Assembly (NCBI GenBank): GCA_003159675.1
Contig: PLQC01000126.1
Span: 1-59,706 of the forward strand
Origin: Limisphaerales bacterium
GTDB taxonomy: Bacteria; Verrucomicrobiota; Verrucomicrobiia; Limisphaerales; BOG-1460
DNA length: 59,706 nucleotides
Direction of reading: 5' to 3'
Shown here: positions 1 to 10,610 of the stretch, one piece after another
How positions within the stretch are numbered: the stretch's first letter is position 1
Layout: the number at the start of each line of letters is the position of its first letter
Made by a program: the position numbers and the translations under genes
The notes under the pieces: model-generated
Told to the model about the DNA's origin: nothing
What the model saw: the letters and a program-made list of their open reading frames with translations, nothing else
Databases searched by the model: none

Positions 1-1100
<1,100 letters not shown>

Positions 1101-1134
1101 TTAAGGTGATGGTGGATTGTTGAGAGTTGAGCGA

Positions 1135-1428
1135 TCAATCGATGACCGCGAGGACATCGTCCGAGCCGAGGATTCTGTATTCCTTGCCGTCGAGTTTGAT
1201 TTCGGTGCCGCCGTATTTGCTCACGAGCACGCGGTCGCCTTTTTTGACTTCAAACGGGACTTTCTTGCCGTTGTCGTCGGTTTTGCCGGTGCCGAGCGCC
1301 ACGACGACGCTTTCCATCGGCTTTTCCTTGGCGGTGTCAGGGATAATGATCCCGCCCTTCTTCAGTTCCTTCTCTTCGACCGGTTCCACAAGAATCCGGT
1401 CGCCGAGCGGTCTAACGTTTAGAGACAT
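1135..1428 (-). CDS. groES: Co-chaperonin GroES
   Basis: [37 protein letters not shown]...; start placed at internal ATG 1428 rather than the longer ORF start. Confidence 0.97.
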   Translation of the reverse strand: MSLNVRPLGDRILVEPVEEKELKKGGIIIPDTAKEKPMESVVVALGTGKTDDNGKKVPFEVKKGDRVLVSKYGGTEIKLDGKEYRILGSDDVLAVID

Positions 1429-1571
1429 ATTAGGTTTTGGTTTGGTTGTTGTCGTTTTTAATCGAATCAAAATCCCGCCGCACCCGCGGAGGGTAAATGT
1501 TCTACGCCGCGACCACCGGGCCCGCGGCCACCCGCCGTTTTCGCCGCGCGTCCACGCAGACGTTCATGGCC

Positions 1572-3521
1572 TTACTTCTTCTCATCGACGACTTCGGCGT
1601 CGATGATGGGACCCTCGTCCTTCTTGCCGTCTTCGGGCTGCGGGCCGCCGTCTTCGGGACCGGGCTGTGAGCCCGGCTGGCCTTTTTGCTGTCCGGCGCG
1701 CGCCTTTTCGGAGGCGGCCTTGTAAAGTTCAGTGGACACGGCCTGCCAGGCTTCGTTCAGTTTTTCGCTGGCGGACTTGATGGCCGCGGAGTCGCTGCCC
1801 TTGAGGGCTTCCTTCACGTCCGCGACAGCCTTTTCGATCTTGCTCTTGGAGTCGCCGGAGATTTTCTCGGCGTTATCCTTGAGCATTTTTTCGGAGCGAT
1901 ACACCGAGCTGTCGGCTTCGTTGCGGGTTTCGACTTCCTCGCGTTGCTTCTTGTCGTCGTCGGCGTGCGCTTCGGCGTCCTTGCGCATCTTCTCGATTTC
2001 ATCTTTCGAGAGGCCGCTGCTGGCGGTGATGCTGATCTTCTGCTCTTTGCCGGTGCCAAGGTCCTTGGCGCCGACGTGAAGGATGCCGTTGGCATCGATG
2101 TCAAAGGTGACCTCGACCTGGGGCACGCCGCGCGGGGCGGGCGGGATGTCGGTGAGGTGGAATTTGCCGATGGTTTTGTTGTCGCGGGCGAACTGGCGCT
2201 CACCTTGCAGCACGTGGATTTCGACGCCGGGCTGATTGTCCGAGGCGGTTGAAAAGATTTCGGATTTGCGGGTTGGGATCGTGGTATTACGCTCGATGAG
2301 TTTGGTGAACACGCCGCCGAGCGTCTCGATGCCGAGCGAGAGGGGAGTCACGTCGAGCAGCAGGACGTCCTTGACCTCGCCTTTGAGGACGCCGCCCTGG
2401 ATGCCGGCGCCGACGGCGACGACTTCGTCCGGGTTCACGCCCTGGTGCGGCGGTTTGTTGACGAGCGAATGGGCGGTTTCGACGACGCGGGGCATGCGGG
2501 TCATGCCGCCGACCAGCACGAGTTCGTCGATTTTATCCGTGGCGATGCCGGAATCTTTGAGGCAGTTCTTGACGGGTCCGATGGTGCGTTCGAACAAGTC
2601 ATCGCAAAGCTGTTCCATTTTCGCCCGGGTCAGATTCTTGCTGATGTGTTTGGGACCGCCGGCGTCGGCGGTGATGAACGGCAGGTTGATATCGTATTGC
2701 TGCGAGCTGGACAGGGCGATTTTGGCCTTCTCGGCTTCCTCCTTGATGCGCTGGAGGGCATCGGGCTGCTTGCGCAGGTCCATTCCCTGCTCCTTCTTGA
2801 ACTCATCGAGAATCCAATCCATGATGCGATTGTCCCAGTCATCGCCGCCAAGATGGGTGTCCCCGTTGGTCGCTTTCACTTCGAACACACCGTCGCCGAT
2901 TTCGAGGACGGAAATGTCGAAGGTGCCGCCACCGAGGTCATAGACGGCGATTTTCTCGTCCTTCTTCTTATCCAAGCCATAGGCCAGGGAGGCTGCGGTG
3001 GGTTCATTGATGATGCGGAGGACTTCGAGGCCGGCGATTTTGCCGGCGTCTTTGGTGGCCTGCCGTTGCGAGTCGTTGAAATAGGCGGGAACGGTGACGA
3101 CCGCTTGTGTGATTTTCTCGCCCAGCCGCATTTCGGCGTCGGTTTTGAGTTTGGAGAGGATCATGGCGGAGATTTCCGGCGGGCTATAGAGCTTCGCTTT
3201 GCCGTTCTCATCGACCTCGACCGCAGCGTCGCCATTGGAGGCGCGGACCACCTTGTAGGGGACGCGCTTGATTTCCTCCTGGACCTCATCAAATTTGCGG
3301 CCCATGAAGCGTTTGATGGAATACACGGTGTTGCGGGAATTGGTGACGGCCTGGCGCTTCGCAGCGTCGCCCACCAAGCGCTCACCATTCTTGGTGAATG
3401 CCACGACGGACGGCGTGACTCGCCGGCCTTCGGAGTTCTCCAGGACGACCGGCTCGCCGCCTTCCATGACGGACATGCACGAATTCGTTGTTCCCAAATC
3501 AATACCAAGTACTTTTGCCAT
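1572..3521 (-). CDS. dnaK: Chaperone protein DnaK (Hsp70)
   Basis: [42 protein letters not shown]..., complete Hsp70 with acidic, disordered C-terminal tail. Confidence 0.98.
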   Translation of the reverse strand: MAKVLGIDLGTTNSCMSVMEGGEPVVLENSEGRRVTPSVVAFTKNGERLVGDAAKRQAVTNSRNTVYSIKRFMGRKFDEVQEEIKRVPYKVVRASNGDAAVEVDENGKAKLYSPPEISAMILSKLKTDAEMRLGEKITQAVVTVPAYFNDSQRQATKDAGKIAGLEVLRIINEPTAASLAYGLDKKKDEKIAVYDLGGGTFDISVLEIGDGVFEVKATNGDTHLGGDDWDNRIMDWILDEFKKEQGMDLRKQPDALQRIKEEAEKAKIALSSSQQYDINLPFITADAGGPKHISKNLTRAKMEQLCDDLFERTIGPVKNCLKDSGIATDKIDELVLVGGMTRMPRVVETAHSLVNKPPHQGVNPDEVVAVGAGIQGGVLKGEVKDVLLLDVTPLSLGIETLGGVFTKLIERNTTIPTRKSEIFSTASDNQPGVEIHVLQGERQFARDNKTIGKFHLTDIPPAPRGVPQVEVTFDIDANGILHVGAKDLGTGKEQKISITASSGLSKDEIEKMRKDAEAHADDDKKQREEVETRNEADSSVYRSEKMLKDNAEKISGDSKSKIEKAVADVKEALKGSDSAAIKSASEKLNEAWQAVSTELYKAASEKARAGQQKGQPGSQPGPEDGGPQPEDGKKDEGPIIDAEVVDEKK

Positions 3522-3651
3522 AAAATGCTCCTAAACAGGTTCTGTCGGGACATATTCAGCATCGGCAATGCCAGAATGGAGACACGTTGCATTAACTGCT
3601 AATAAACAACGTGTTAGAAGTGAATTTCGTGATTCTATAAGGAGTCATTTA

Positions 3652-3697
3652 TGCGCCAGCATGGCGCACCTTGGCGCTTCTTGTGACACTTGGCGCT
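3652..3697. promoter_or_regulatory. Inverted/direct repeat array (TGGCGC half-sites) upstream of dnaK
   Basis: TGCGCCA-gca-TGGCGCA perfect inverted repeat (3652-3668), then CTTGGCGCT twice (3670-3678, 3689-3697). Confidence 0.5.
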
Positions 3698-3708
3698 GGC
3701 ACAGCCCA

Positions 3709-5349
3709 TCAAGGAGTCGCTATCCTGTAGAATCTCTGGGAAAAACCGGAGGCTTGATTGTCAGTGAAATTGAATACGCCTCCGGCGAAGGACGCGTTGG
3801 TCAGCACCGACCAAGCGGCAATCGGCTGCGCCAGGTCGGTCGAGGCCAGCACATGATAAGTGGAGCCCCTCGGACCGGTGCCGTTCAACTGGAAGGCACC
3901 GGCGATCGAAGGTCCGGTGCTCGTGATAACCGGCGGCACGGCGTTGAGTTCATCGAGAGTGATCACCTCTGGCGACTGGTAAATCCGTGTCAGGGTGGCG
4001 ATGGGCGCGTCTTCGATGTAAGATCCAGTCCAGGGCGAGAAATAGGACCACCAGACACCAAAGACATGCATCCGTTCCACATCGGGCACGCCGCCAAACT
4101 CGGTCAGCGCGAGCAGTTTGACCCCGTCAAACTGGGGTTTGAGTGCCTGCCAGTCAGTCGACAGCGCGTCCGTCGGGTCGGCGGGGTAGGCGTCCACGCC
4201 GACGATATCGACGACGTCATTGCCCGGGTACCAATCGGGGTCTTCATTGGCCAAAACCCAGATGAGGTTGTGGAGGTTGTGATAGGTGGTCAGCCGATTG
4301 AAGAGCAGACGCCATAGTTGCTTGAAGGGGCCGGGGCCTTTGGCTCCCCACCAGAACCAGCCGCCGGAGGCTTCATGCAGCGGGCGCCACAGAACCGGAA
4401 TGTTGTTGGAGGAAACCTTCTCCAACTGCACGGCGATCGCATCGATATCGCGCAGGATGAGCGAGTATTCAATCGAATTGGTGTTGGCCAGCGCCGCCGC
4501 GACGTCAAATGTCGTCGCTGCGGTGTAAAAACCACTCCACCACGGTTCGCTGGCGGTGTTAAGGAGATTGGTGGGGGCGTTCCAGTGCCAGCAGAACCCC
4601 AGCACGTGGCCGGCGCTCTGAAGGGCGATATAGCTTTCCGTGTAGTTCGCCGGCATGCTGCCGTACTGCACGCGGCTGGGGGAGTAATCGATCAGATCGC
4701 CTTCCACAATCGCCGGTTTGCGTCCGGTCTCCCCTTGGATATAGCTGATCTCAGACGAATCGTGCTGGCCGGCCCACGTATGCTGGCCGTAGTCCGACAC
4801 CAGCGCTTTCATCAGCATCCGAGCGGCGAAAGTAGCTTGAGTATCCACCAATGTGGCCGGCACTGAAGCGGGCGGCGATGGCGTCGGCACGGGAGTGAGG
4901 CTGACGGCGTCGATTTCGTACCAACTCCAACCTCCGCCGATCTGGAGCGTATTGACGCCGGCGATCACTTGCACGAGGCCGGCGTCGAAACTGGCGAAGG
5001 CGCTGTTGGACGGGAACATGCCGGAGAAGCCGTGACCGTTCATCGAGCCGGCGAATCCCTTTTGACCAAAGGGTGAGCGAAACCGGATGACAAGATCGTA
5101 CAGGCCCGGCGTGCCCGTGAAACTCCAATTGATCGTATCGTTGGTGCTCTGGAGGCCCGTGACATAGCCGGTGCCGGAGTAGCCGGGTACGGCGGTGGTC
5201 ACGTAAGCGAGGCCGGTTAACGTGGCGTTTTCGGCTTCCAACACGATGGCTTGGGCGCAGGCGCCGATGCAGAAGAGCGCGAGCGCCGCCAGCAGGCTTA
5301 GCAACGCGAAGGTGCGCTTGGGGCAGCGGGGCAGGGTGTGGGTAATCAT
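3709..5349 (-). CDS. Secreted glycoside hydrolase family 26 (beta-mannanase-like) with N-terminal carbohydrate-binding module
   Basis: Signal peptide (MITHTLPRCPKRTFALLSLLAALALFCIGACAQA), CBM6/35-like IVLEAENATLTG..., GH26-type motifs (WAGQHDSSE, LWRPLHEASGGWFWWG, DIVGVDAYPADP, LALTEFGGVPD). Confidence 0.85.
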   Translation of the reverse strand: MITHTLPRCPKRTFALLSLLAALALFCIGACAQAIVLEAENATLTGLAYVTTAVPGYSGTGYVTGLQSTNDTINWSFTGTPGLYDLVIRFRSPFGQKGFAGSMNGHGFSGMFPSNSAFASFDAGLVQVIAGVNTLQIGGGWSWYEIDAVSLTPVPTPSPPASVPATLVDTQATFAARMLMKALVSDYGQHTWAGQHDSSEISYIQGETGRKPAIVEGDLIDYSPSRVQYGSMPANYTESYIALQSAGHVLGFCWHWNAPTNLLNTASEPWWSGFYTAATTFDVAAALANTNSIEYSLILRDIDAIAVQLEKVSSNNIPVLWRPLHEASGGWFWWGAKGPGPFKQLWRLLFNRLTTYHNLHNLIWVLANEDPDWYPGNDVVDIVGVDAYPADPTDALSTDWQALKPQFDGVKLLALTEFGGVPDVERMHVFGVWWSYFSPWTGSYIEDAPIATLTRIYQSPEVITLDELNAVPPVITSTGPSIAGAFQLNGTGPRGSTYHVLASTDLAQPIAAWSVLTNASFAGGVFNFTDNQASGFSQRFYRIATP

Positions 5350-5523
5350 ACGGCGAATTGGCCTGTTATCATTTTGGCGGACCCAACGCGTCGCGGCAAG
5401 CCAGATCGAAGTCCGTAATGTTGCCGATTGGCTTCTGTGGAATGATAGCAGAAAGACCGGCACCCATAACCGGGAGAATAATCACCAATGCTCCAAATTG
5501 CTCACCTTATTCTGGCAGTTTTG

Positions 5524-5616
5524 TCACCGTTTTTGCTCCTCTTGGAGTTTGAGTTCATCCAAGGTGACAACCGTCGGCGAACGATAGACGCGTGTGACGG
5601 TGGCTGCAGGCACGGA
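5524..5616 (-). pseudogene. Remnant of a second GH26 C-terminal segment
   Basis: Minus-strand reading SVPAATVTRVYRSPTVVTLDELKLQEEQKR* parallels APIATLTRIYQSPEVITLDELNAV of the adjacent GH26 gene; in-frame stop just upstream (5617-5619). Confidence 0.65.
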
Positions 5617-5720
5617 TCAATGATCCGCATGCTCAAGAGTGTGAGGCTGAGACTTCCCGGCCAGCGGAAGGATTTCGTGAAGCAAGCCTTCATGAGATCA
5701 CGGGCGGCCCTCCCCTCCAG

Positions 5721-6287
5721 CTAATTGCTTCCCGGCTTGACCGGAGGAGTGCTGGCCAGATCGGGCGGCAATTTGTCGGCCTCGAACGCCTCGACAGCCA
5801 GCGACAAAAGGCTCAAAAACGAGACGCCCAGGTTGACCCGGCCATTGGAGCGGTCCACAGCAGCGGCTACTCCCAGCACCAGGCCCTGATTCTGTCGCAC
5901 GATCTCGATGGTTTCCTGGACGCGACCGCCCTTGGTGACGACGTCCTCCACGACGAGAATGCGTTCGCCTGGGGCGATTTTGAATCCGCGGCGCAGCACG
6001 AGTTTGCCTTCTTCCTTCTCGGCGAAGATGAACCGGGCGCGCAATTGGCGGGCGACCTCCTGGCCGAGGACCAGGCCGCCCATGGCCGGGGCGATGACGG
6101 TGGCGGGGTCCAGGTGCCGGACCTTGTCCGCGAGGGCAGCTCCGACCGTTTCGACGATAGGCATTTGTTGAAGGGCCAGGGCGCATTGAAAATACTGACG
6201 GCTGTGGAGTCCGCTGCGAAGGATGAAATGGCCTTCCAGGAGCGCGCCGGTATCGCGAAAAATCTGCAGCACTTCATCTTTGGTCAT
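5721..6287 (-). CDS. pyrE: Orotate phosphoribosyltransferase
   Basis: MTKDEVLQIFRDTGALLEGHFILRSGLHSRQYFQCAL...ILVVEDVVTKGGRVQE; PRPP-binding motif. Confidence 0.93.
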   Translation of the reverse strand: MTKDEVLQIFRDTGALLEGHFILRSGLHSRQYFQCALALQQMPIVETVGAALADKVRHLDPATVIAPAMGGLVLGQEVARQLRARFIFAEKEEGKLVLRRGFKIAPGERILVVEDVVTKGGRVQETIEIVRQNQGLVLGVAAAVDRSNGRVNLGVSFLSLLSLAVEAFEADKLPPDLASTPPVKPGSN

Positions 6288-6458
6288 GGTTGAGAGTTTC
6301 AAGTCTCAGGTGCCAAGGATCAAGCCTTTGTAGCGACGGTCAGTGACCATCTCCGCCGGCACGGCCCCACGCCCCCTCGGGTGCCATGGTTGTCGAGGTG
6401 CCAACCACTTCTGAGCCGTGCGGCCGGTCACCGTTTAGCGATCGTCCTGCGCCCTCCT

Positions 6459-6500
6459 CCGACCGGCGAGGCGCCGGTCGGAACACGCGAAGGCGCGTGT
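6459..6500. repeat. Double short-loop hairpin intergenic repeat
   Basis: CCGACCGGCG-AGG-CGCCGGTCGG (10-bp perfect arms) followed by ACACGCG-aagg-CGCGTGT. Confidence 0.7.
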
Positions 6501-6583
6501 GCTCCCCAATTCCAACTGCATCGATCTGACTCAGCACCTCTTTCTTCTGGCTTCAGGATTCTGAATTCTGAATTCTCATCGCC

Positions 6584-7237
6584 GTGCCGAAATGGGTTAA
6601 AACCATCGTAGCCACCTTGCTGTTGCCCGCCTGTATCGGGGCGGTGATGGCTCTGTGGCGGGTGATTCGTGCCAGCGGCAGCGCGGACACGACCTGGGTG
6701 CCGATGCTCGCCGGGATGGCGTGCTGGGCGGTGGTTTATCTGCTTCTGCCCAAACCGATGTGGGTGTATGTCTTCGGCCACGAGTTGACGCATGTGGTGT
6801 GGACGTGGGTTTGCGGCGGGCGTTTGAAAAAATTCCGGGTCACGTCCGATGGAGGGCACGTGGTGGTGACCAAGACCAACTTCCTGATCGCGCTGGCGCC
6901 TTATTTTTTTCCCTTTTACGCGATTCTGGTGGTGGGTGCATTTGTCACCGGCCGGTTTTTCTGGAATTGGCAGACTTACACCGTATGGTTTCATCTGCTG
7001 TTGGGCGCCGCGTATGCGTTTCACGTGACATTGACGGGGCACATTTTGAAAACGGAGCAGACAGACATCACGCAGCAGGGATATTTATTCTCGGCGGTCG
7101 TGATCTTTTTGGGAAACGCGGGTGTTTTATTGCTGGCCATCCCGCTGCTCGCGGCGCAGGTGAACGTGTTGATGGCGCTGCGCTGGTGGCTGGGATGCAC
7201 GGTCGAGGTGTTGCAGGGAATGGGAAGAATGCTCTAA
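6584..7237 (+). CDS. Integral membrane protein with HExxH zinc-protease-like motif (M50-like)
   Basis: Several hydrophobic segments; MWVYVFGHELTHVVWTWVCGG contains HELTH. GTG start. Confidence 0.65.
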   Translation: MPKWVKTIVATLLLPACIGAVMALWRVIRASGSADTTWVPMLAGMACWAVVYLLLPKPMWVYVFGHELTHVVWTWVCGGRLKKFRVTSDGGHVVVTKTNFLIALAPYFFPFYAILVVGAFVTGRFFWNWQTYTVWFHLLLGAAYAFHVTLTGHILKTEQTDITQQGYLFSAVVIFLGNAGVLLLAIPLLAAQVNVLMALRWWLGCTVEVLQGMGRML

Positions 7238-7360
7238 ACACCCTCCGAAATTGATCCCGTTGCGGCCCGTTTGAAGAGCTTCGAAGTGATTTTGGTGATA
7301 ATTCTGTCTTGAAATGGGTGCCGGCTTCAGGCGAAATGCACCGTCGGACAATCCGACGCT

Positions 7361-7825
7361 ATGGATTTAGGCGATATTCTGACGAAAGAGCAAATCATCA
7401 TTGATCTGCAGGCGACCGACCGCTGGCAGGCGATTGATGAATTAATCAACAACCTGGTAGCGACGGGGAAAATCAGTCCCGAGCACCACGACGCGATTTC
7501 GGCTGTGGTGAAGAAGCGCGAGTCCTCGATGAGCACGGGGATCGGGTTTGGGATTGGCATTCCGCACGCGTCCACCGATTTGATCGGGGAGGTGGTGGGC
7601 GCGCTGGGGCGTTCGTCGAAGGGCGTCAATTTCGACGCGCTCGACAATCAGCCGGTGAATCTCGTCATGCTTTTCCTGGTGCCGCAAGGCCAGTTTCAAA
7701 AGCATCTTCACACCCTGGCCAATATTGCCAAGCTCCTCCATCGGGCCGATTTTCGCCAGGCCCTGGAACAGGCGCCCGATGCCGAGGCCATGCTCAAAAT
7801 CATCAAGGAGCATGGAACGAAATAA
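7361..7825 (+). CDS. PTS sugar transporter subunit IIA (fructose/nitrogen-type EIIA domain)
   Basis: MDLGDILTKEQIIIDLQATDRWQAIDELI...GIGFGIGIPHASTDLI... with the conserved His context of EIIA. Confidence 0.87.
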   Translation: MDLGDILTKEQIIIDLQATDRWQAIDELINNLVATGKISPEHHDAISAVVKKRESSMSTGIGFGIGIPHASTDLIGEVVGALGRSSKGVNFDALDNQPVNLVMLFLVPQGQFQKHLHTLANIAKLLHRADFRQALEQAPDAEAMLKIIKEHGTK

Positions 7826-7827
7826 TC

Positions 7828-7918
7828 CGTTACAACGCTAAAACGTTGGATCGTTCGTTCGCGCTTTGCGTCTTCCGCCGCTTGCGTTGTAGCGATTCAA
7901 CGTTTTAACGATGTAACG
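7828..7918. repeat. Imperfect inverted repeat between EIIA gene and argS
   Basis: CGTTACAACGCTAAAACGTTGGATCG (7828-7853) versus the reverse complement of 7893-7918 (CGTTACATCGTTAAAACGTTGAATCG): 23/26 identical. Confidence 0.75.
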
Positions 7919-7923
7919 ATTTC

Positions 7924-9714
7924 GTGCTCCCCCACAAGCTCATCGAACAGAGTCTGCAGCGGGCGGCTTCGGCCGTGCTGCCGGACGCCGATGTTTCCGC
8001 GATTCTGGTGCGCCCGTGTCCGGACCCTAAATTCGGGGATTACCAGACCAACGCGTTGATGTCGCTGGCCAAAGCGCGGAGAATGAATCCGCGGCAACTG
8101 GCGACGGATGTCCTGGCACGGCTAGAGGTCGCTGACTTGTGCGAAAAAGTGGAGATTGCGGGTGCCGGCTTCTTGAACTTCCGGCTGAAGGACTCGGCTC
8201 TGGCAAACGCTCTGCAGGCGGCGGCGCGGGGCGAGCACTTGTTTTTCGATCCGGCCGCCGCGGCGCGGACGATCGTCCTGGATTTCAGCTCGCCCAACGT
8301 GGCCAAGCCGATGCATGTGGGGCACATTCGCTCGACGATCCTCGGAGACAGCCTTTCGCGCACGCTGCGGCTCCTCGGGCACCGTGTGATCACCGACAAC
8401 CACATCGGGGACTGGGGCACGCAGTTCGGGATGCTGCTGGTGGGGTGGAAGACGCTGCTGGAGCGCGCCGCACTGGAGCGCGAACCGCTGTCGGAGATGG
8501 AGCGGATTTACAAGGCGATCAGCTCGCAATGCGATCCCGACAAACCGGGTTACGATGCCGCCAGGCATGAGGCCGCGCGGCGCGAACTGGTGAAACTTCA
8601 GCAGGGCGACGCCGAAAACCTCGCGATCTGGCGCGAGATGATTCAATTGTCGCAAGCGCAATTCGACGCGATCTACGGCCGGCTCGGGGTGCAATTTGAC
8701 CACACCTACGGCGAGAGCTTTTACCACCCGCGCCTTGGGCAGACGGTGGACGATTTGATGTCCAGGGGCATTGCGCGGGAAAGTGAAGGGGCGAAGTGCG
8801 TGTTCAGCGACGGCACCCGGCCGCCGAAGGAAGATCCCTTCCTCATTCAGCGGGACGGCGAATGGCAGCCGAATCCGCAGTTGATCCAGAAGCGCGACGG
8901 CGGGTTCAACTATGCGACGACCGATCTGGCGACGATCGCTTACCGGCTTGAAATCTGGCATCCGCAGGAAATCGTCTATATCACCGACGGACGCCAACAG
9001 CTTCATTTCCAGCAACTATTCGCCGTGTTTCAGCGCTGGCATCTGGAGATGGCGGGCAAGCTGAAGCTGGCTCACGTCTGGTTCGGCTCGATTCTCGGTG
9101 AAGACGGCAGGCCGCTGAAAACGCGCTCGGGCGAGAATGTGAAGCTCTCCGAGCTCCTCGACGAAGCGGAGGAGCGGGCTTTCAGGCTGGTTTCGGAAAA
9201 GAACTCCGATTTGCCCGAAGCCGAGCGGCGTGAAATCGCGCGCGTGGTCGGCATTGGCGCGGTCAAATACGCCGATTTATCGCCCAACCGCCAGAGCGAT
9301 TATGTCTTCAGTTGGGACAAGATGTTGGCGCTGAATGGCAACACGGCGCCGTATCTGCAGTATGCCTATGCGCGCATCCAAAGCATCTTTCGCAAGGGCG
9401 ACATCCAGAGCCCGGCCTCCGGGATGCCGCCAGGGGCCCTGACACTTTCGGCGCCGGAGGAGCTCGCGCTGGCGAAGCACCTTCTCAACTTTGGCCTGAC
9501 GCTCGAAGCCGTGGCCGACGAATATCGCCCGAATTTCCTGTGTAATTACCTGTATGACCTGGCCGGGCAATTCACGCGGTTTTACGAGAACTGTCCGGTG
9601 CTCAAGAGCGAAGGCTCGACCCGCGACAGCCGTCTGGTTCTCTGTGACCTGACGGCAAAGGTTCTGAAGCGAGGCCTGGGCGCCCTCGGGATTGAAATCC
9701 TCGAACAGATGTAA
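7924..9714 (+). CDS. argS: Arginine--tRNA ligase
   Basis: DFSSPNVAKPMHVGHIRSTILGDSLSRTLRLLGHRVITDNHIGDWGTQFG: HIGH signature and class Ia ArgRS context; GTG start. Confidence 0.97.
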   Translation: MLPHKLIEQSLQRAASAVLPDADVSAILVRPCPDPKFGDYQTNALMSLAKARRMNPRQLATDVLARLEVADLCEKVEIAGAGFLNFRLKDSALANALQAAARGEHLFFDPAAAARTIVLDFSSPNVAKPMHVGHIRSTILGDSLSRTLRLLGHRVITDNHIGDWGTQFGMLLVGWKTLLERAALEREPLSEMERIYKAISSQCDPDKPGYDAARHEAARRELVKLQQGDAENLAIWREMIQLSQAQFDAIYGRLGVQFDHTYGESFYHPRLGQTVDDLMSRGIARESEGAKCVFSDGTRPPKEDPFLIQRDGEWQPNPQLIQKRDGGFNYATTDLATIAYRLEIWHPQEIVYITDGRQQLHFQQLFAVFQRWHLEMAGKLKLAHVWFGSILGEDGRPLKTRSGENVKLSELLDEAEERAFRLVSEKNSDLPEAERREIARVVGIGAVKYADLSPNRQSDYVFSWDKMLALNGNTAPYLQYAYARIQSIFRKGDIQSPASGMPPGALTLSAPEELALAKHLLNFGLTLEAVADEYRPNFLCNYLYDLAGQFTRFYENCPVLKSEGSTRDSRLVLCDLTAKVLKRGLGALGIEILEQM

Positions 9715-10501
9715 TGCCTCCGTGATTTCCGGCCCTGCCGCACCCGAACCGCCGGTGGCATCCAACTCCGAACAGCACCGTTCCGAACGCCAGCATCGCG
9801 AGAGCTCCCGGTTCGGGCACAGGCATGGTGCTGCCGGAGACAATGACGTTGTCGATGGTGAAGTATCCCGCGCTGAATTCGGCATTCCAACCATAAAACC
9901 TGAACGTGACGGGCGCGTCGAGTCCGGCGAAGTCAGCGCCCAAGTCCACCTCATTTTGGCGATGGTCCGAAGGGTTTGCCTTATCATCGACCCAAAAGAA
10001 GCTGTTGTCCGAACAGACTGCCAGATCGGGCGTGTCAGGATTGAGGCTCGCCGGCAGGTTCGCGGCGAAATTGTCCGCACTCGAACGCACGGCATAGTTC
10101 CGGACTCCACCGTTTATACGGTTGAACCCGAATGAAATCGTCAGCAGGTCCAGTGCGTATCCGGCCTGCGGCGTGAACGTCGCTTCGTAATATTTCGCCT
10201 CGTTCAGACTTCCAGTGAAGTCGTTGAAATTGGTGGAGTATAGGATTCCGCCAAGGTCGTTTCCCGTCCAGGAGAATTTTTTGTCTGCAACGGGGTTCCC
10301 GGTGTATCCCACGGCAGAAAACGAGCCAAATATCACCCCTTGGGCCGTCGGGACGGGGGTCGGGTCCACCGTTCCGGAGTTGGTGGTGACACTGTTGAAA
10401 TTATACGTGATCTTGAACGGGAGTTGCTGCGCTTGCAGCCGTATCAAGCCGAGGCTGACGATTGAAAAACCCATCCCTAAGAATACGCCGATTCTTTTCA
10501 T
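9602..10501 (-). CDS. PEP-CTERM sorting-domain secreted protein, antisense overlap with argS 3' end
   Basis: Signal peptide MKRIGVFLGMGFSIVSLGLIRLQAQ; VPEPGALAMLAFGTVLFGVGCHRR is a PEP-CTERM anchor; the frame then stays open about 65 residues more into argS. Confidence 0.75.
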   Translation of the reverse strand: MKRIGVFLGMGFSIVSLGLIRLQAQQLPFKITYNFNSVTTNSGTVDPTPVPTAQGVIFGSFSAVGYTGNPVADKKFSWTGNDLGGILYSTNFNDFTGSLNEAKYYEATFTPQAGYALDLLTISFGFNRINGGVRNYAVRSSADNFAANLPASLNPDTPDLAVCSDNSFFWVDDKANPSDHRQNEVDLGADFAGLDAPVTFRFYGWNAEFSAGYFTIDNVIVSGSTMPVPEPGALAMLAFGTVLFGVGCHRRFGCGRAGNHGGITSVRGFQSRGRPGLASEPLPSGHREPDGCRGSSLRS

Positions 10502-10559
10502 CCCTTTGCCCTTTCCCTTTTGGTTTTGTTGTGTGGTATGGCTGGAGGTGGAGCGATGC

Positions 10560-10610
10560 GAATTCGACGATGCCGGACCCTGTCCCTAAGAATACGTTCA
10601 TTCTTTTCAT
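10560..10610 (-). pseudogene. Duplicated 5' end (RBS plus signal-peptide start) of the PEP-CTERM gene
   Basis: MKRMNVFLGTGSGIVEFASL versus MKRIGVFLGMGFSIVSLGLI; the upstream GGGATGAAAAGAAT context is also duplicated. Confidence 0.55.

Noticed and set aside
1429-1571. Search for a CIRCE/HrcA element near groES and dnaK
   Set aside because: No TTAGCACTC-N9-GAGTGCTAA or close variant found by eye.
2445-3602. 385-aa + strand ORF
   Set aside because: Antisense shadow of dnaK with no plausible protein features.
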